Origin: Hevea brasiliensis | Lineage: Eukaryota; Streptophyta; Magnoliopsida; Malpighiales; Euphorbiaceae | DNA length: 64,000 nt | Assembly (NCBI RefSeq): GCF_030052815.1 | Contig: NC_079503.1 | Span: 45,550,735-45,614,734, forward strand | Reading direction: 5' to 3' | In this document: one piece after another, positions 24,336-36,208 of the stretch | Layout: each line of letters begins with the position of its first letter | How positions within the stretch are numbered: the stretch's first letter is position 1 | Translations under genes and position numbers: made by a program | Notes under the pieces: generated by a model | Databases searched by the model: none | What the model was told of the DNA's origin: nothing | The model's input: only the letters and a program-made list of their open reading frames with translations

Positions 24336-27300
24336 ATGAGCACACAATAACCACCACCATCCAATATCCTTGCGAGCATACTTGATCACAATAGGTTGAT
24401 GGGACATAATCTTTCTTATTGGCTCAGAAATTTAAAACTTGTCCTGAACCTAGAATGTATTGGATATGTTTTAAACTCAAAGGTTCTTGGTCTCTTACCT
24501 CCAGAGGCCACTCAAGAGGAACTAGACACTTCGGACAAGTGGAAGGAGCATGATATGAGAGTCAAATGTTACATGTTTGCTTCTATGACAAATGAGTTAC
24601 AAAAGCAGCATGAAAATATGCAGAGTGCAAATGAGATCCTCCTTCACCGATAAGAGTTGTATGGTAAGCATAGCAAGAATGCTAGGTATGAGATATCTAG
24701 ACAACTATTTCGCATGAGGATGTCTGAGGGATAGAATATAGGAGATCATGTCCACAAGATGATTCAACTTATTAAGCAGTTGGAACATCTTGATTTTCAC
24801 ATGGATTTCCAACTGTAGACAGATCTGATCATTCAGTCCCTGCTTGAGTCATTTGGGAATTTTGTGACAAATTTCCATATGACAAAGCAAGAGTGTACTT
24901 TGGCTGGGTTACTTAATATGCTGGTTATTGCCCAAAAGAATATGCCGAGCAATAAAGGAAAAGAGGTGGCTTTGATTGCATGTTCTTCTTCTGTTGGAAA
25001 GTCCAAAAAGAAGAAGGGCAATAAGAATAAGAAACCTCAAATTCCTGGACCTTCCAAGAAGATAGCCAAATAGAAGGGCAAGACCAAAGCTGACAAAGGC
25101 AAGGGAAAGGGTTTCCACTACTAGAAAGATGGGCACTGGAAGAGGAACTACCCAAAGTATCTTGCTTCTCTGAAAGATAAGAATGATAGACCTTTGGAAG
25201 GTATGTCTGTGTCTTGTTATTTAGATTCTGATCATAGTCATAGTTCCTCTACAACTTGGGTTTTAGATACTAGTGCTAGTTCTCACATTACTTATGAGAT
25301 ACAAGAACTAGAAAGTAATAGCAGCTTGCAGTCATGAGATATTAGACTCCGGATTGGCAATGGCTTGACTGTTTAAGCTTTAGCCATAGGATCTAAATCT
25401 CTATACATGTATGGACATGTTTTGTATCTAAATGATGTTTTGTATGTACCTGATGCTTTTAAGAACATCATTTCTATATCTAGTTTAACTAGAAATGGCT
25501 ATAAATTTCTGTTCACAAATGATGTTTGCAATATTTATTTTGGAAATAAATATGCTGGCTCGGGTTATATGCATGATGGACTTTATTATTTAGATAATAA
25601 TGTTAAATGCAAATCTAATGCAAGCAATCTAATTCAACGTAATGCCATGATGAAAATCAACTCGAGTTCAAAATATATTTGGAAGTTCAAATTAGGTCAT
25701 GTTGCAGAAGATAGGATCACAAAGCTGGAGAAAATGGGGATTTTATCCTCATTGGGTACTGAACCTACTCCAACTTGTGAATCTTGCCTTCAAGGAAAAA
25801 TGACTAGATCACCTTTTGTTGGACAGGGGTTAAGAGCTGAAAATATTTTGAAACTTACACATAGTGATGTATGTGGTCCATTTAAGGAAATAGCTAGGGG
25901 CGGTTTTTATTACTTTATTACCTTTACTGATGATAAATCAAGGTTTGGGTATTTGTATTTGATGAAATACAAATATGAATCCTTTAAAAAGTTCAAAGAA
26001 TTTAAATGTGAAGTAGAAAATCAAATAGGAAAAAGAATTAAAACTCTTCGATCAGATCGTGGAAGTGAATACTTAAGTACTGAATTTGATAAATACTTCA
26101 AAGAGCATGGCATTGTCTCCCAACTGAATCCTCCAGGAATGCCATAACTAAATGGTGTATCTGAAAGAAGAAATCGTACCTTATTAGATATGGTATATAG
26201 TATAATGAGCTATACTGATATGCCAGTCTCCTTTTGGGGATTTGCATTAGAATTAGCTTTGCCTATTCTGAATAGGATTCCATCAAAATTAGTTTCTTCT
26301 ACACCTTATGAGATATGGCATGGAAGAAAACTGAGTCTTAAGCATGCTAAGATTTGGGGTTATCCAGCTTATATTAAAAAGTTGAACACTGATAAATTGG
26401 AAATCAAATTAGAAAAAGGTCAATTTGTTGGATATCCAAAAGAAAGTTTTGGATATTATTTTTATTTGCCTACATCACAAAAGGTTGTGGCCAGCAAAGA
26501 TGCCATATTTCTTGAACAACAGTTTATTCAAGAAGGTGGCAAAGGAAAGCAAATAGAGTTAGAATTGGAGAATTCTGACCAACCAACAGATCAAATGGAC
26601 ATAGATCCATCTAGTTAACCTACACCTATTGATGAAACATCTACAGTAATTCCTCGCAGATCAACCAGGATATCTTACCCACCAGAGAGATATGTTTTTC
26701 TTCATGAAGACGAACAAGAGTTGTTTACTCATGAAGAAATAAATCATGGAGATGATCCTCTTACCTATGAAGAAGTTATATCAGATATAGATTCTTCAAA
26801 ATGGATTGAAGCTATAAAATTTGAAATTGATTCTATGCATAAGAACTAAGTTTGGGACCTTGTTGACCCACCTGAAGGTATTATACCTATAGGGAATAAA
26901 TGGGTTTTCAAGAAGAAAATTGGTTCTAATGGAAAGGTAGAGACTTATAAAGTAAGGCTAGTTGCAAAAGGGATTCGCCAAAGGCAAGGAATCGACTATG
27001 AGGAGACTTTCTCACCTTGTTGCCATGCTTAAATCAATTAGGATTTTACTAGCAATAGCTGCATACTATGATTATGAGATTTGGCAAATGAATGTCAAAA
27101 TAGCTTTTCTCAATGGAAACATTGATGAAAACATTTTCATGGAACAACCTAGGGGTTTTGAATCCCAAGATGGTTCCAAGGTATGCAATCTAAAATGATC
27201 CATTTATGGGTTGAAACAAGCTTTAAGGAGTTGGAACATTCATTTTGATGAATTATTAAATCATTTGGTTTTATTAAAAATATGGATGAGCCATGTGTAT

Positions 27301-27958
27301 ATAAGAAGGTTAGTGAGAGTGCTGTCACTTTCCTTGTTTTATATATAGATGACATTTTATTGATAGGTAATGACATAGGTATGTTGACAACTGTAAAGAT
27401 ATGGTTGTCAAATACATTCTCCACGAAAGACTTAGGGGAGGCAACCTATATTTTTGGAATTTGCTTCTATAAAGATAGAGCAAAAAGAATAATTAGTTTA
27501 TCCCAAAGTCTATACTTGGAAAAAGGTGTTAAAGAGGTTTAACATACTTGATTCCAAGAGAGGATTGTTACCAGTAAGACATGGTATCCACCTTTTCTAA
27601 AAAGATGTCTCCAAAGATACTAGAAGAAAGAGATAAAATGGCTAGGATTCCATATGCTTTGGCTATTGGAAGTTTAATGCATGCAATGTTGTGTACTAGG
27701 TTGGATACTGCATATGCTATTAGTTTGACTAGCAGGTTTCAATCCAATCCAGGTTTGAAATACTAGATAGCTGTCAAGAATATCCTCAGGTACTTGAGAA
27801 GAGCTAAGGATTTATTCTTGATTTATGGAGGTGGTGACTTACAATTGGATGGTTATACTGATTCTAATTTTCAATTAGACATCGATGATGTAAAGTTTAC
27901 CTCTGGGATTGTGTTCATTTGTATTGGAGGTACAGTCAGTTGGAAGAGTTTCAAACAG
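24336..27958 (+). pseudogene. C5 copia gag-pol, heavily decayed
   Basis: The ATG at 24336-24338 is followed by a stop at codon 5 (CAA to TAA). Gag homology runs to about 25180, with further stops where other copies have CAG or CAA and a ruined zinc knuckle (HYxKDGHW). The protease reads DTSAS, having lost the usual glycine. Integrase is largely open at 25407-26147, then 26190-26618 (HSDVCGPF, RSDRGSEY, NGVSERRNR). RT carries YIDDILLIG near 27340 but has several stops, a +1 insertion near 27014 (CCTTGTTGCC) and missing bases near 27250. RNase H ends abruptly at about 27958 (GGTVSWKSFKQ), where gag of C6 starts. Older than C4 or C10 by number of lesions. Confidence 0.93.
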
Positions 27959-29666
27959 AGACAGATTTGATCCTTCAGTCCCTTCCTGAGTCTTTTGGGA
28001 AATTTGTGACAAATTTCCATATGACTAAACAGGAATACACCTTAGCTGGTTTACTCAACATGCTGGTTATTGCCCAAAAGAATATGCCGGGCAATAAAGG
28101 AAAAGAGGTAGCTTTGATTGCTTCTTCTTTTGCTGGAAAGTCCAACAAGAAGAAGGGCAATAAGAAAAAGAAATCTCAGATTCCTAGTCCTTCTAAGAAA
28201 ATAGCTAAACAGAAAAGGAAAACCAAAGCTGACAAAGGCAAAGGAACGTGTTTCCACTGCCAACAGGAAACTGTTTCCATTGCCAACAAAAAAGTGTTTC
28301 CATTGCCATGAAGAAAGTGTTTCCACTGGCCAGAGTATAGTAATCTAAATGAATGCAATGCCATGGTGAAAACCAACTAAAGTTCAAAATATATTTGGCA
28401 CTTAAGGTTATGTCATGTTGCAGAAGATAGGATTGCAAAACTAGAGAAAATGGGGATTCTATCCTTATTGGGCTCTGAGCCTACTCCAACTTGTGAATCT
28501 TGCCTTCAGGGCAAAATGACTAGATCACCCTTTGTTGGACAAGGGCTAAGAGCTGAAAATATTTTGGAACTAATACATAGAGATGTATGTGGTCCATTTA
28601 AAGAAATGGCTAGAGGGGGCTTTCATTATTTTATTACCTTTACTGATGACAAATCAAGATTTGGGTATTTGTATTTGATGAAATACAAATATGAATCCTT
28701 TGAAAAGTTTAAAGAATTTTAATCTGAAGTAGAAAATCAAACAGAAAAGAGTATTAAAGCTCTTCGATCAGATCGTGGAGGTGAATATTTGAGTACTGAA
28801 TTTGATGAATACTTGAGAGAGCATGGCATTGTTTCTCAGCTGACTCCTCCAGGAACGCCACAGCTGAATGGTGTATCTGAAAGGAGAAATCGTACCCTAT
28901 CGGATATGCTACGTAGTATGATGAGCTATACTGATATGCCAATCTTCTTTTGGGGATTTGCATTAGAATCAGCTTTGTATATTCTGAATAGGATTCCATC
29001 GAAATCAATTTCTTCCACACCTTATGAGATATGGCATGGAAGAAAACCAAGTCTTAAGCATGTTAAGATTTGGGGTTGTCCAGCTTATATCAAAAAGTTG
29101 AACACTGATAAATTGGAGACCAGATCAGAAAAAGGTCGATTTGTTGGATATCCAAAAGATAGTTTTGGATATTATTTTTATTTGCCTACTTTACAAAAGG
29201 TTGTGATAAGTAGAGATGCCACATTTCTTGAACAACAATTTGTTCAAGAAGAAGGCAAAGGAAGGCAAATATAGTTATAATTGGAGAATTCTGACCAACC
29301 AACAGATCAGATGGATATAGATCCATCTAGTCAACCTATACCCATTGATGAAACTTCTACAGCTGTTCCTCGTAGAACAACCAGGGTATCTCACCCACCA
29401 GTGAGATATGGTTTTCTTTATGAAGAAGATCAAGAGTTGTCTATTCATGAAGAAGTAGATCATGGAGATGATCCACTTACCTATGAAGAAGCTATATCAG
29501 ATATAGACTCTTCAAAATGGATTGATGCTATGAAATCCGAGATTGATTCCATGTATAAGAATCAAGTTTAGGATCTTATTGACCCACCTCAAGGTATTGT
29601 ACCTATAGGGAACAAATGGGTTTTCAAGAAGAAAATTGGTTCTGATGGAAAGGTAGAGACCTATAA
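27959..29666 (+). pseudogene. C6 copia gag-pol, 5' part (gag, integrase, linker to RT)
   Basis: Starts inside gag at DLILQSLPESFG, with no LTR, leader or gag start. Gag is open to the zinc knuckle (about 28248), which is scrambled by 23-nt repeats. From there the sequence jumps from CAGAGTAT of gag to the segment before the pre-integrase domain, so the whole protease is missing. Integrase follows (HLRLCH, CESCLQGK, HRDVCGPF with S to R, RSDRGGEY, NGVSERRNR). Stops occur near 28720 (AAA to TAA), near 29272 and near 29570 (TGG to TAG). The frame is interrupted at 29666 by gypsy G2 and continues at 36209. Confidence 0.92.
28248..28331 (+). repeat. 23-nt tandem repeats in the C6 zinc-knuckle region
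   Basis: Three full units (28248-28270, 28271-28293, 28294-28316) and a partial fourth, each starting g/cTGTTTCCA and containing TTGCC or CTGCC. The unit is the part of gag encoding the CFHCQ start of the knuckle. Since 23 is not a multiple of 3, each unit changes frame. Other copies have only one. Confidence 0.9.
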
Positions 29667-32600
29667 TGTGACACTCCTTACCCGTGTACAGTATACCCGA
29701 GTAAGTAATGCCACACGGTGTATCGGCACACTCTAATATACCTTACTTAATTTGTGTCATGCTTTTGAAGCTAATTTATGAAATATGATTTATTTAAGCC
29801 ATTTATCAAAATTATTATTTATTTGGGGTTCCGAAAATTTTAAAGAAAATCCGGCGGAGTACCGGCTAAAAATGGAGAAAACAGTTCTTCGGAACCTGAT
29901 AAAAACACTTCTAAATAATTTCCAAACAATTCCAACTTCAATTTATCAACAAAATCTCAACATTAAGATCTCAACAACATTTCAATTCCAGTTCTCAATC
30001 ATCCATCACATGTGATGATCACATATAAATTACAAGTAAACATTTACATTTCCATTCACAAGTACAATTTTCATAATTTACATAAACATCAATATACATT
30101 ACACAAGTTTAATTACATTATGAGAAAAACAAAGTTAAGTTACAAAATGTCAAAATGACACCTAATGTCCTACCAATGCACTGCAGAAGTTGAGGTGACA
30201 AGGACACTGTGCGTAATCGCAGATGGACTCACCTACCGTGGTCTACTGGGCTCACGATCGGGATCTCCAGTACCTACGCGTGGCAAAAGCAATGCGCTAA
30301 GCAATAATGCTTAGTGGTGCAATAATATAATAAAAGAAAATAGCAAGGAAACGAATATATAGTGAATGTGTATGATTCATTTGTTTAGTATGGTTATATA
30401 TACATTAATTCAGTAACTTTGTTCACTTTCATTCATTTGGTTGCCCAAGTAACCTACACTAGACGCATCGGATCGATAACGGGTAACCGCACTGGGTACC
30501 TAGTACTCGGGCCGTCACACCATCGGTCACATATGCATCTCCGGTAAATGTAACGACTAACAAGTCAGAATAATATCAGGCACAAGGCCAAGTCTCAATA
30601 CAAAGTCAGAATGGCTAAAAGCCATGAAATTACAGAATGGCATATTACCATGTGCAGTACTGCTAACTGAACCCTATTGGCATGCCAAACTATCCAAACC
30701 AATCTTGTTAGGTATACTAGGGCATTTGAAACTTTTAAATTCTTCAATTTGTGAATTTCATGTTTTGGTGTTACTATTCACCTCATTGGTCAACAAAAAT
30801 GTTGACTTTTGGATAGAAAATATGTACATTGACTTTGGCACTCCCAACATACCACATTTGGAGTTTAAAACTTGTTGGAATTAAGTGTTAATACCATTTC
30901 AAAGTGTAAACCCACACAAGCAGAATTTTCAGTTTTGGTGAGTCAACTTCACTGTTCCATTGGACACTGTTACTGTGGGAATTTGAAGAAATGTAAAACA
31001 TGAAAGTTGTTCCTTATTTTGTCTAGTTGAATTTCTTTTTTTGAATCACTCCATTTGGAGCTTTGTAGCTCCAGATATGGTCCAAAAACCACAGCTGGCC
31101 GGATTCCCATTCTGCAGAAAATATCATATCTACAAGAATAGAATAAGAATCTTCCACTACCATTTGGGTTAGGTTCTGGCCATAATTTGGGGTAGGTTCC
31201 TTCATGAAAGTTGTTTGTCTATGTCTTAACTTGTTGCTGTAAAATTTCAGGTCACTTGACCATAACTACAGTGAGTTATGGCCAAATGAACGATTCATCG
31301 CTCATTTGGTCAATTTCGCAGAACGATCCAGTGGTATCCAGGTTGGGGCCAAGTTTTGGTCCTCTTGCTTTGGTCTTTTGGGCATGGTTTCTTTAGCAAA
31401 AATGTGCCATTATAAGCCTAATTTAATGTCCAATTGGCCAAACACCAATTGGACTAACACAGCCCAAGTTATGGCAGTGCAAATAGACTGAATTTTTAGT
31501 CCCTATGCTGTTGTCCTAGGGCAGCCTGCAACCTCACTTTGCAACCTCATTTTTCAGTCCATTTGTTAGTCAAATTACCTAAAATGGTCACTAATTGACC
31601 ATTAAAAGGTTCTTTAACAATTTCATAGGCCAAGTTCACATTTTAGTCCAAAAACCCTAGTTCAAAGTCATGATTTCTACACTTTACCTTAGTTAGCTAT
31701 TAATTCACCATTCTTATGTTTATAAACTTCAAACATGGTTTCTAATTCACTTTAAGCTCATCAAAAACACTTCCTCCTATTCCATAGCTAGGGCTGCCGA
31801 AATTCACAAGCTCAAACACATAGGTTTATGTTCATTTAAACCACAATTCTCACTAAGTTTCAAGTCCCAAACCATGAAAATAAAGAGTTTAATGGATATA
31901 AGTGCACTAACCTCAAGTGGCAGAATTTTCCAAGCCCCTAAACCTCACTTTCTTTCTCCTTCTTGGCTGCCAAAAGCTTTAGCAAGGTGCTAGGGTAAAT
32001 TTTAGTGAAGGGTTTCTAGGGTTTTAGGGTGAATTGAAGAGGAAATTGAAGGTTTGGAGTGAACATCAATGGAGGGAGGAGTTGAGGAAGTTTCGGCTGG
32101 TTTTCTTGAAAGGGAGATGGCTGCTGCATTTTATCAATTTGGTCTTCTCTTATCTCTTTTAATAGTTAGTCAAATAATGGCTTAATTTTGATTGGTCATT
32201 GTTTTCTTAATGACATCACCATGATGTCATAAATACCTCTTTTCCTCATTTTCTTTTCTTTCCTCCACTACTCATTTTCAATTTAATTTCTAGTAATGTT
32301 TATTCATATTTTATGTTATATTAATTATTTACTCAACTGGACAAGTCGGCCAAAAATCACCTCGGAAGGCGAAATGACCAAAATGCCCTCCGTTTGGCTT
32401 AACGGGTCAAAATTGTCTGTACCGATTGAAAAATTTTTCTAGGTATTTTCTTGGCATTCTAATGCCATGGGAACCTCAATAACCCTTCTCTGGAGTCCCA
32501 AAAATTATTTTATAATTTTTCCCCCGGGTCTAGGGCTCCTCGTTGCGAGAACCGCAACTTCCCTCTGGTTACCCATCGCTAGGGCACCGGCTCGTTTAAC

Positions 32601-32771
32601 TTGGTTGTATTTTATTTCAAAAATTTTTACTAAATTTTTCTTATATATATTTGAGTTAATTATGGTTCCTGACTTTAGTTTAAATATTTTTCCGGATATT
32701 CTAGCTGTCCGTACCGACACCGGTTACCGGAACAGTAGGATGTACGGAGTGGTTATCGGGAGGGTGTTACA
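29667..32771 (+). repeat. G2 5' LTR
   Basis: Starts TGTGACACTCCTTACCC and ends GAGGGTGTTACA. It resembles G1 at its 3' end and G3 near its 5' end (CAGTTCTTC followed by CCTG; TTAGTGGTGCAATAA). The primer-binding site expected right after the LTR is absent: gag-like sequence begins within a few bases, so the leader and most of gag are deleted. Short ORFs inside look fortuitous. Confidence 0.85.
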
Positions 32772-35700
32772 AGTAAACCAACACAAGCAAAATTTACCTG
32801 CTCCTGCACTACCAAGGGGTAGAAGGTCTGGTAAATCCGAAGCTGTGGGACCATCTCAGAGGCTCAGATCCGAGCCACAGAGAGGCCGATAATGCACCAC
32901 CGCCGTAAATTATGCCCTGAGAGCTCAGGAGGAGCAAGATGCCCCGGACGTCATCAGGGGTACGTTCTCCCTCTACAATACTCCTGTGCATGCATTGGTG
33001 GATCCAGGATCCACTCATTCCTACATTTGCATCAACTTACCCGTAGAAAGGGGGATACTAGTAGGGGAGAGTGACCAAGACATTCTGGTCACTAATCCAT
33101 TGGGCCACAGTGTAGTGGTGAATAAAGTATACAAGGGTTGCCCATTAAGGATTCAAGGGTATGAATTCTCGGCAGACCTAATTGAGTTGCCCTTCCATGA
33201 GTTTGACGTGATTTTGGGAATGGACTGGTTGTCACGTCATCAGGCAATAGTTGATTGCAAATTGAAGAGAATTTCTCTGAAAACTCCTGAAGGAAATGAA
33301 ATCACTGTTGTGGGGGAAAGGACAGATTTTCTGTCCAATGTTATCTCAGCCACAGTTGCAAGAAGAATGATGAGAAAAGGTTGTGAAGCCTACCTAGCAC
33401 ATGTGGTGGATACTAGGTAGGCTAAGCCAAACTTGAGTGACATACCCACAGTAAGAGACTTCCCAGAGGTATTTCCTGAAGAGTTGTCTGGTTTGCCACC
33501 AGAAAGGGAAGTTGAATTTGCTATTGAGACACTGCCGGCACAAAGACCCATTTCCATTGCTCCTTATAGGATGGCACCCACTGAATTGAGAGAGTTGAAA
33601 ACTCAGTTGCAAGAGTTGCTTGATAAGGGGTTCATACGCCCCAGTGTGTCACCATGGGGAGCTCCAGTGCTGTATGTGAAAAAGAAGGATGGGACTTTGA
33701 GGCTATGCATCGATTACCGGCAGTTGAACAAAGTGACTGTGAAGAACAAATATCCGTTGCCTAGAATTGATGATCTGTTTGATCAGCTGAAGGGAGCAGG
33801 AGTATTTTCTAAGATTGATCTCGCATCGTGGTATCATCGCTAAGGGTGAAGGATGTAGATGTGCCCAAGACTGCGTTCAGGACCCGGTATGGGCATTATG
33901 AGTTTCTGGTGATGCCCTTTGGCCTAACAAATGCACCAGCGGCATTCATGGACCTTATGAACCATATCTTCCATCCATACCTAGATCGGTTCGTAGTGGT
34001 TTTTATTGATGATATTCTGGTGTACTCCAAGATCAGGGAAGAACATGATGAACATTTGTGGATTGTTCTGCAAACCTCAGGGAAAAGAAGTCAGTATGCT
34101 AAGTTGTCCAAGTGTGACTTTTGGCTGAATGAGATTGCATTCCTTGGACACATAGTGTCAGCTGATGGGATTAGGGTGGATCCCAAGAAAATAGAAGCAG
34201 TGATGGAATGGAAGCCTCCCAGAAATACAACTGAGGTCAGAAGCTTCTTGGGGCTAGCTGGGTATTACAGAAGATTTGTGAAGGGATTTTCCCTAATAGC
34301 TGCTCCAATGACCAAGTTATTACACAAAAATGTCAGATTTGACTGGAATGACAAGTGTCAGACCAGTTTTGAGAAGTTGAAGGCTATGTTGACAGAGGCA
34401 CCAGCAGTTAACACACAAAGGTCGTGAAAGGACTTTGTGGTCTACAGTGATGCCACTCATAATGGGTTACGCTGTGAAAAGATGCAAGAGGGGAAAGTGA
34501 TCGCCTATGCTTCCAGACAGCTAAGGCCACATGAACAGAACTACCCTACCCATGATCTAGAGCTTGCAGCAATTATCTTCGCACTGAAGATATGGAGGCA
34601 TTACTTGTATGGTGAAAAGTGCTATATTTACACAGACCACAAAAGCTTGAAATACTTGCCAACCCAGAAAGAGCTCAACCTTAGACAGAGGCGATGGATT
34701 GAGTTCTTGAAGGACTATGATTGTGTAATTGACTACCATCCTGGGAAGGCAAATGTAGTTGCTGATGCTTTGAGCAGAAAATCCATGACAGCCTTGAGAT
34801 CATTGAATGCCCGTCTAATTTTGATTCGAGATGGAGCTATTTTGGCTGAGTTGCAAGTGAGGCCAAACCTGCTACAGCAGATTTTAGATGGGCAAAAAGC
34901 AGATGAGAAGCTAATGGCTATTATGAGCAAAATCTCAGAGGGAAAAGCAACTGATTATGAGGTGAAAGCAGATGGGTGTCTGTATTACAAAGGAAGACTG
35001 TGTGTACTAGATGATGGGGAATTGAAGGCCAGTATTCTAAAAGAGGCACACACCAGTGTATATGCTATGCACCCAGGAAGTACAAAGATGTATCATGATC
35101 TAAAGCTTCAATATTGGTGGCCTGGTATGAAGAGGGACATAGCTGACTATGTGACTAAATGCTTGACATGTCAGCAAGTCAAGGCAGAACATCAAGTTCC
35201 ATCAGGTTTGCTACAGCCTATACGCATACCTGAATGGAAATGGGATCAGGTCACCATGGATTTTGTAAGTGGTCTACCTCTCACCCGGAAGAAACATGAT
35301 GCAGCATGGGTAATAGTGGATAGATTGACCAAGTCAACACACTTTCTGCCAGTTAGGACTGACTACTCACTAGAGAGGTTAGCAGAATTGTATATCAGTG
35401 AGATAGTTAGACTGCATGGAATTCCACTTTCCATCATATCTGATCGAGACACAAGGTTTACATCGAGATTCTGGAAGAAGTTGCATGAATCCTTGGGTAC
35501 ACAACTTCATTTCAGCACAGCTTTCCATCCTCAGACGGATGGGCAATCCGAAAGAGTAATCCAGGTAAACAATTGAACCAATTGAATTAGTACAAATAAT
35601 GAATTAAAATGATAACAATAACATGAAATATATGTCAGGTCCTTGAGGATATGCTGAGGAGTTGTGTCATTGAGTTTGAGGGAAGTTGGGATAGATACCT

Positions 35701-36208
35701 CCCACTGGCAGAATTTGCATACAACAATAGCTACCAAGCTAGTATCCAAATGGCTCCGTATGAAGCACTGTATGGGAGAAAATGTAGAACTCTAGTGTGC
35801 TGGACTGAATTGGGCGAAGACAAACTGGTAGGGCCAGACCTGGTGAAACAGGCTGAGGAGAAGGTAAAATCAATCAAAGCCAATCTCAAAGTTGCCTTAG
35901 ACAGACAGAAATCTTATGCCGACCTGAAGAGAAAAGAAATAGAATATGGGGTTGGCGACAAAGTGTTCCTCAAGGTGTCACCATGGAAGAAAGTGTTGAG
36001 GTTTGGAAGGAAAGGTAAGTTAAGCCCTAGGTTCATTGGCCCATATGAAGTTGTTGAACGTGTGGGTCCAGTGGCCTATAGGCTAGCTTTACCACCAGAG
36101 CTGGACAAGATCCACAATGTGTTCCATGTATCCATGCTCAGAAGATACCGCTCAGATCCTTCACATGTCATCTCCAGAGAAGAAATTGAAATACAGCTGG
36201 ATTTGACA
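32772..36208 (+). pseudogene. G2 gypsy gag end-protease-RT-RNase H-integrase
   Basis: Gag remnant about 32772-32905 (GPSQRLRSEP). Protease from about 32985 (HALVDPGSTHSYIC); stop TAG at 33418-33420. RT from 33433 ([23 protein letters not shown]), one-base frameshift with stop near 33830-33843, then [12 protein letters not shown] and FIDD at 34002-34013. RNase H near 34437-34790 ([21 protein letters not shown]). Integrase HHCC ([17 protein letters not shown]), then [16 protein letters not shown] and DGQSERVIQ; interrupted by a probable intron at 35565-35638; then ALYGRKC, GPYEVVERVGPVAYRL and FHVSMLRRY. The frame ends at EIQLDLTY, before the expected chromodomain. Frames on both sides of the intron agree in phase. 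Confidence 0.93.
35565..35638 (+). other. Probable spliceosomal intron in G2 integrase
   Basis: 74 bp, GTAAAC at the 5' end and TATGTCAG at the 3' end, AT-rich, with a TAAC-type branch candidate near 35613-35622. It separates codons for ...ERVIQ and VLEDML. Removing it (phase 0) restores a continuous integrase frame; retaining it adds a TGA at 35574-35576. No other copy of this region is present for comparison. Confidence 0.75.

Larger units (their letters stand above)
29667..36208 (+). mobile_element. G2: Ty3/gypsy chromovirus-type element, 3'-truncated
   Basis: Inserted in the RT-proximal region of C6. It has a 5' LTR of 3105 bp, then the end of gag, protease, RT, RNase H and most of integrase, but no chromodomain and no 3' LTR. 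The left flank is CTATAA (29661-29666). On the right, TATAA (36209-36213) resumes C6 at the same point, so the target duplication survives although the element's 3' end is gone. Tekay/Del affiliation is inferred from the integrase C-terminus and LTR ends (TGTGACAC...GGGTGTTACA). Confidence 0.92.

Noticed and set aside
29785..31491. Several 60-86-codon ORFs in the G2 LTR
   Set aside because: Short, overlapping on different frames, no recognisable motifs, inside a non-coding LTR.
32467..32892. 141-codon ORF across the end of the gypsy LTR
   Set aside because: It crosses the LTR/internal boundary, and its downstream part is gag sequence in the wrong frame; no domain recognised.
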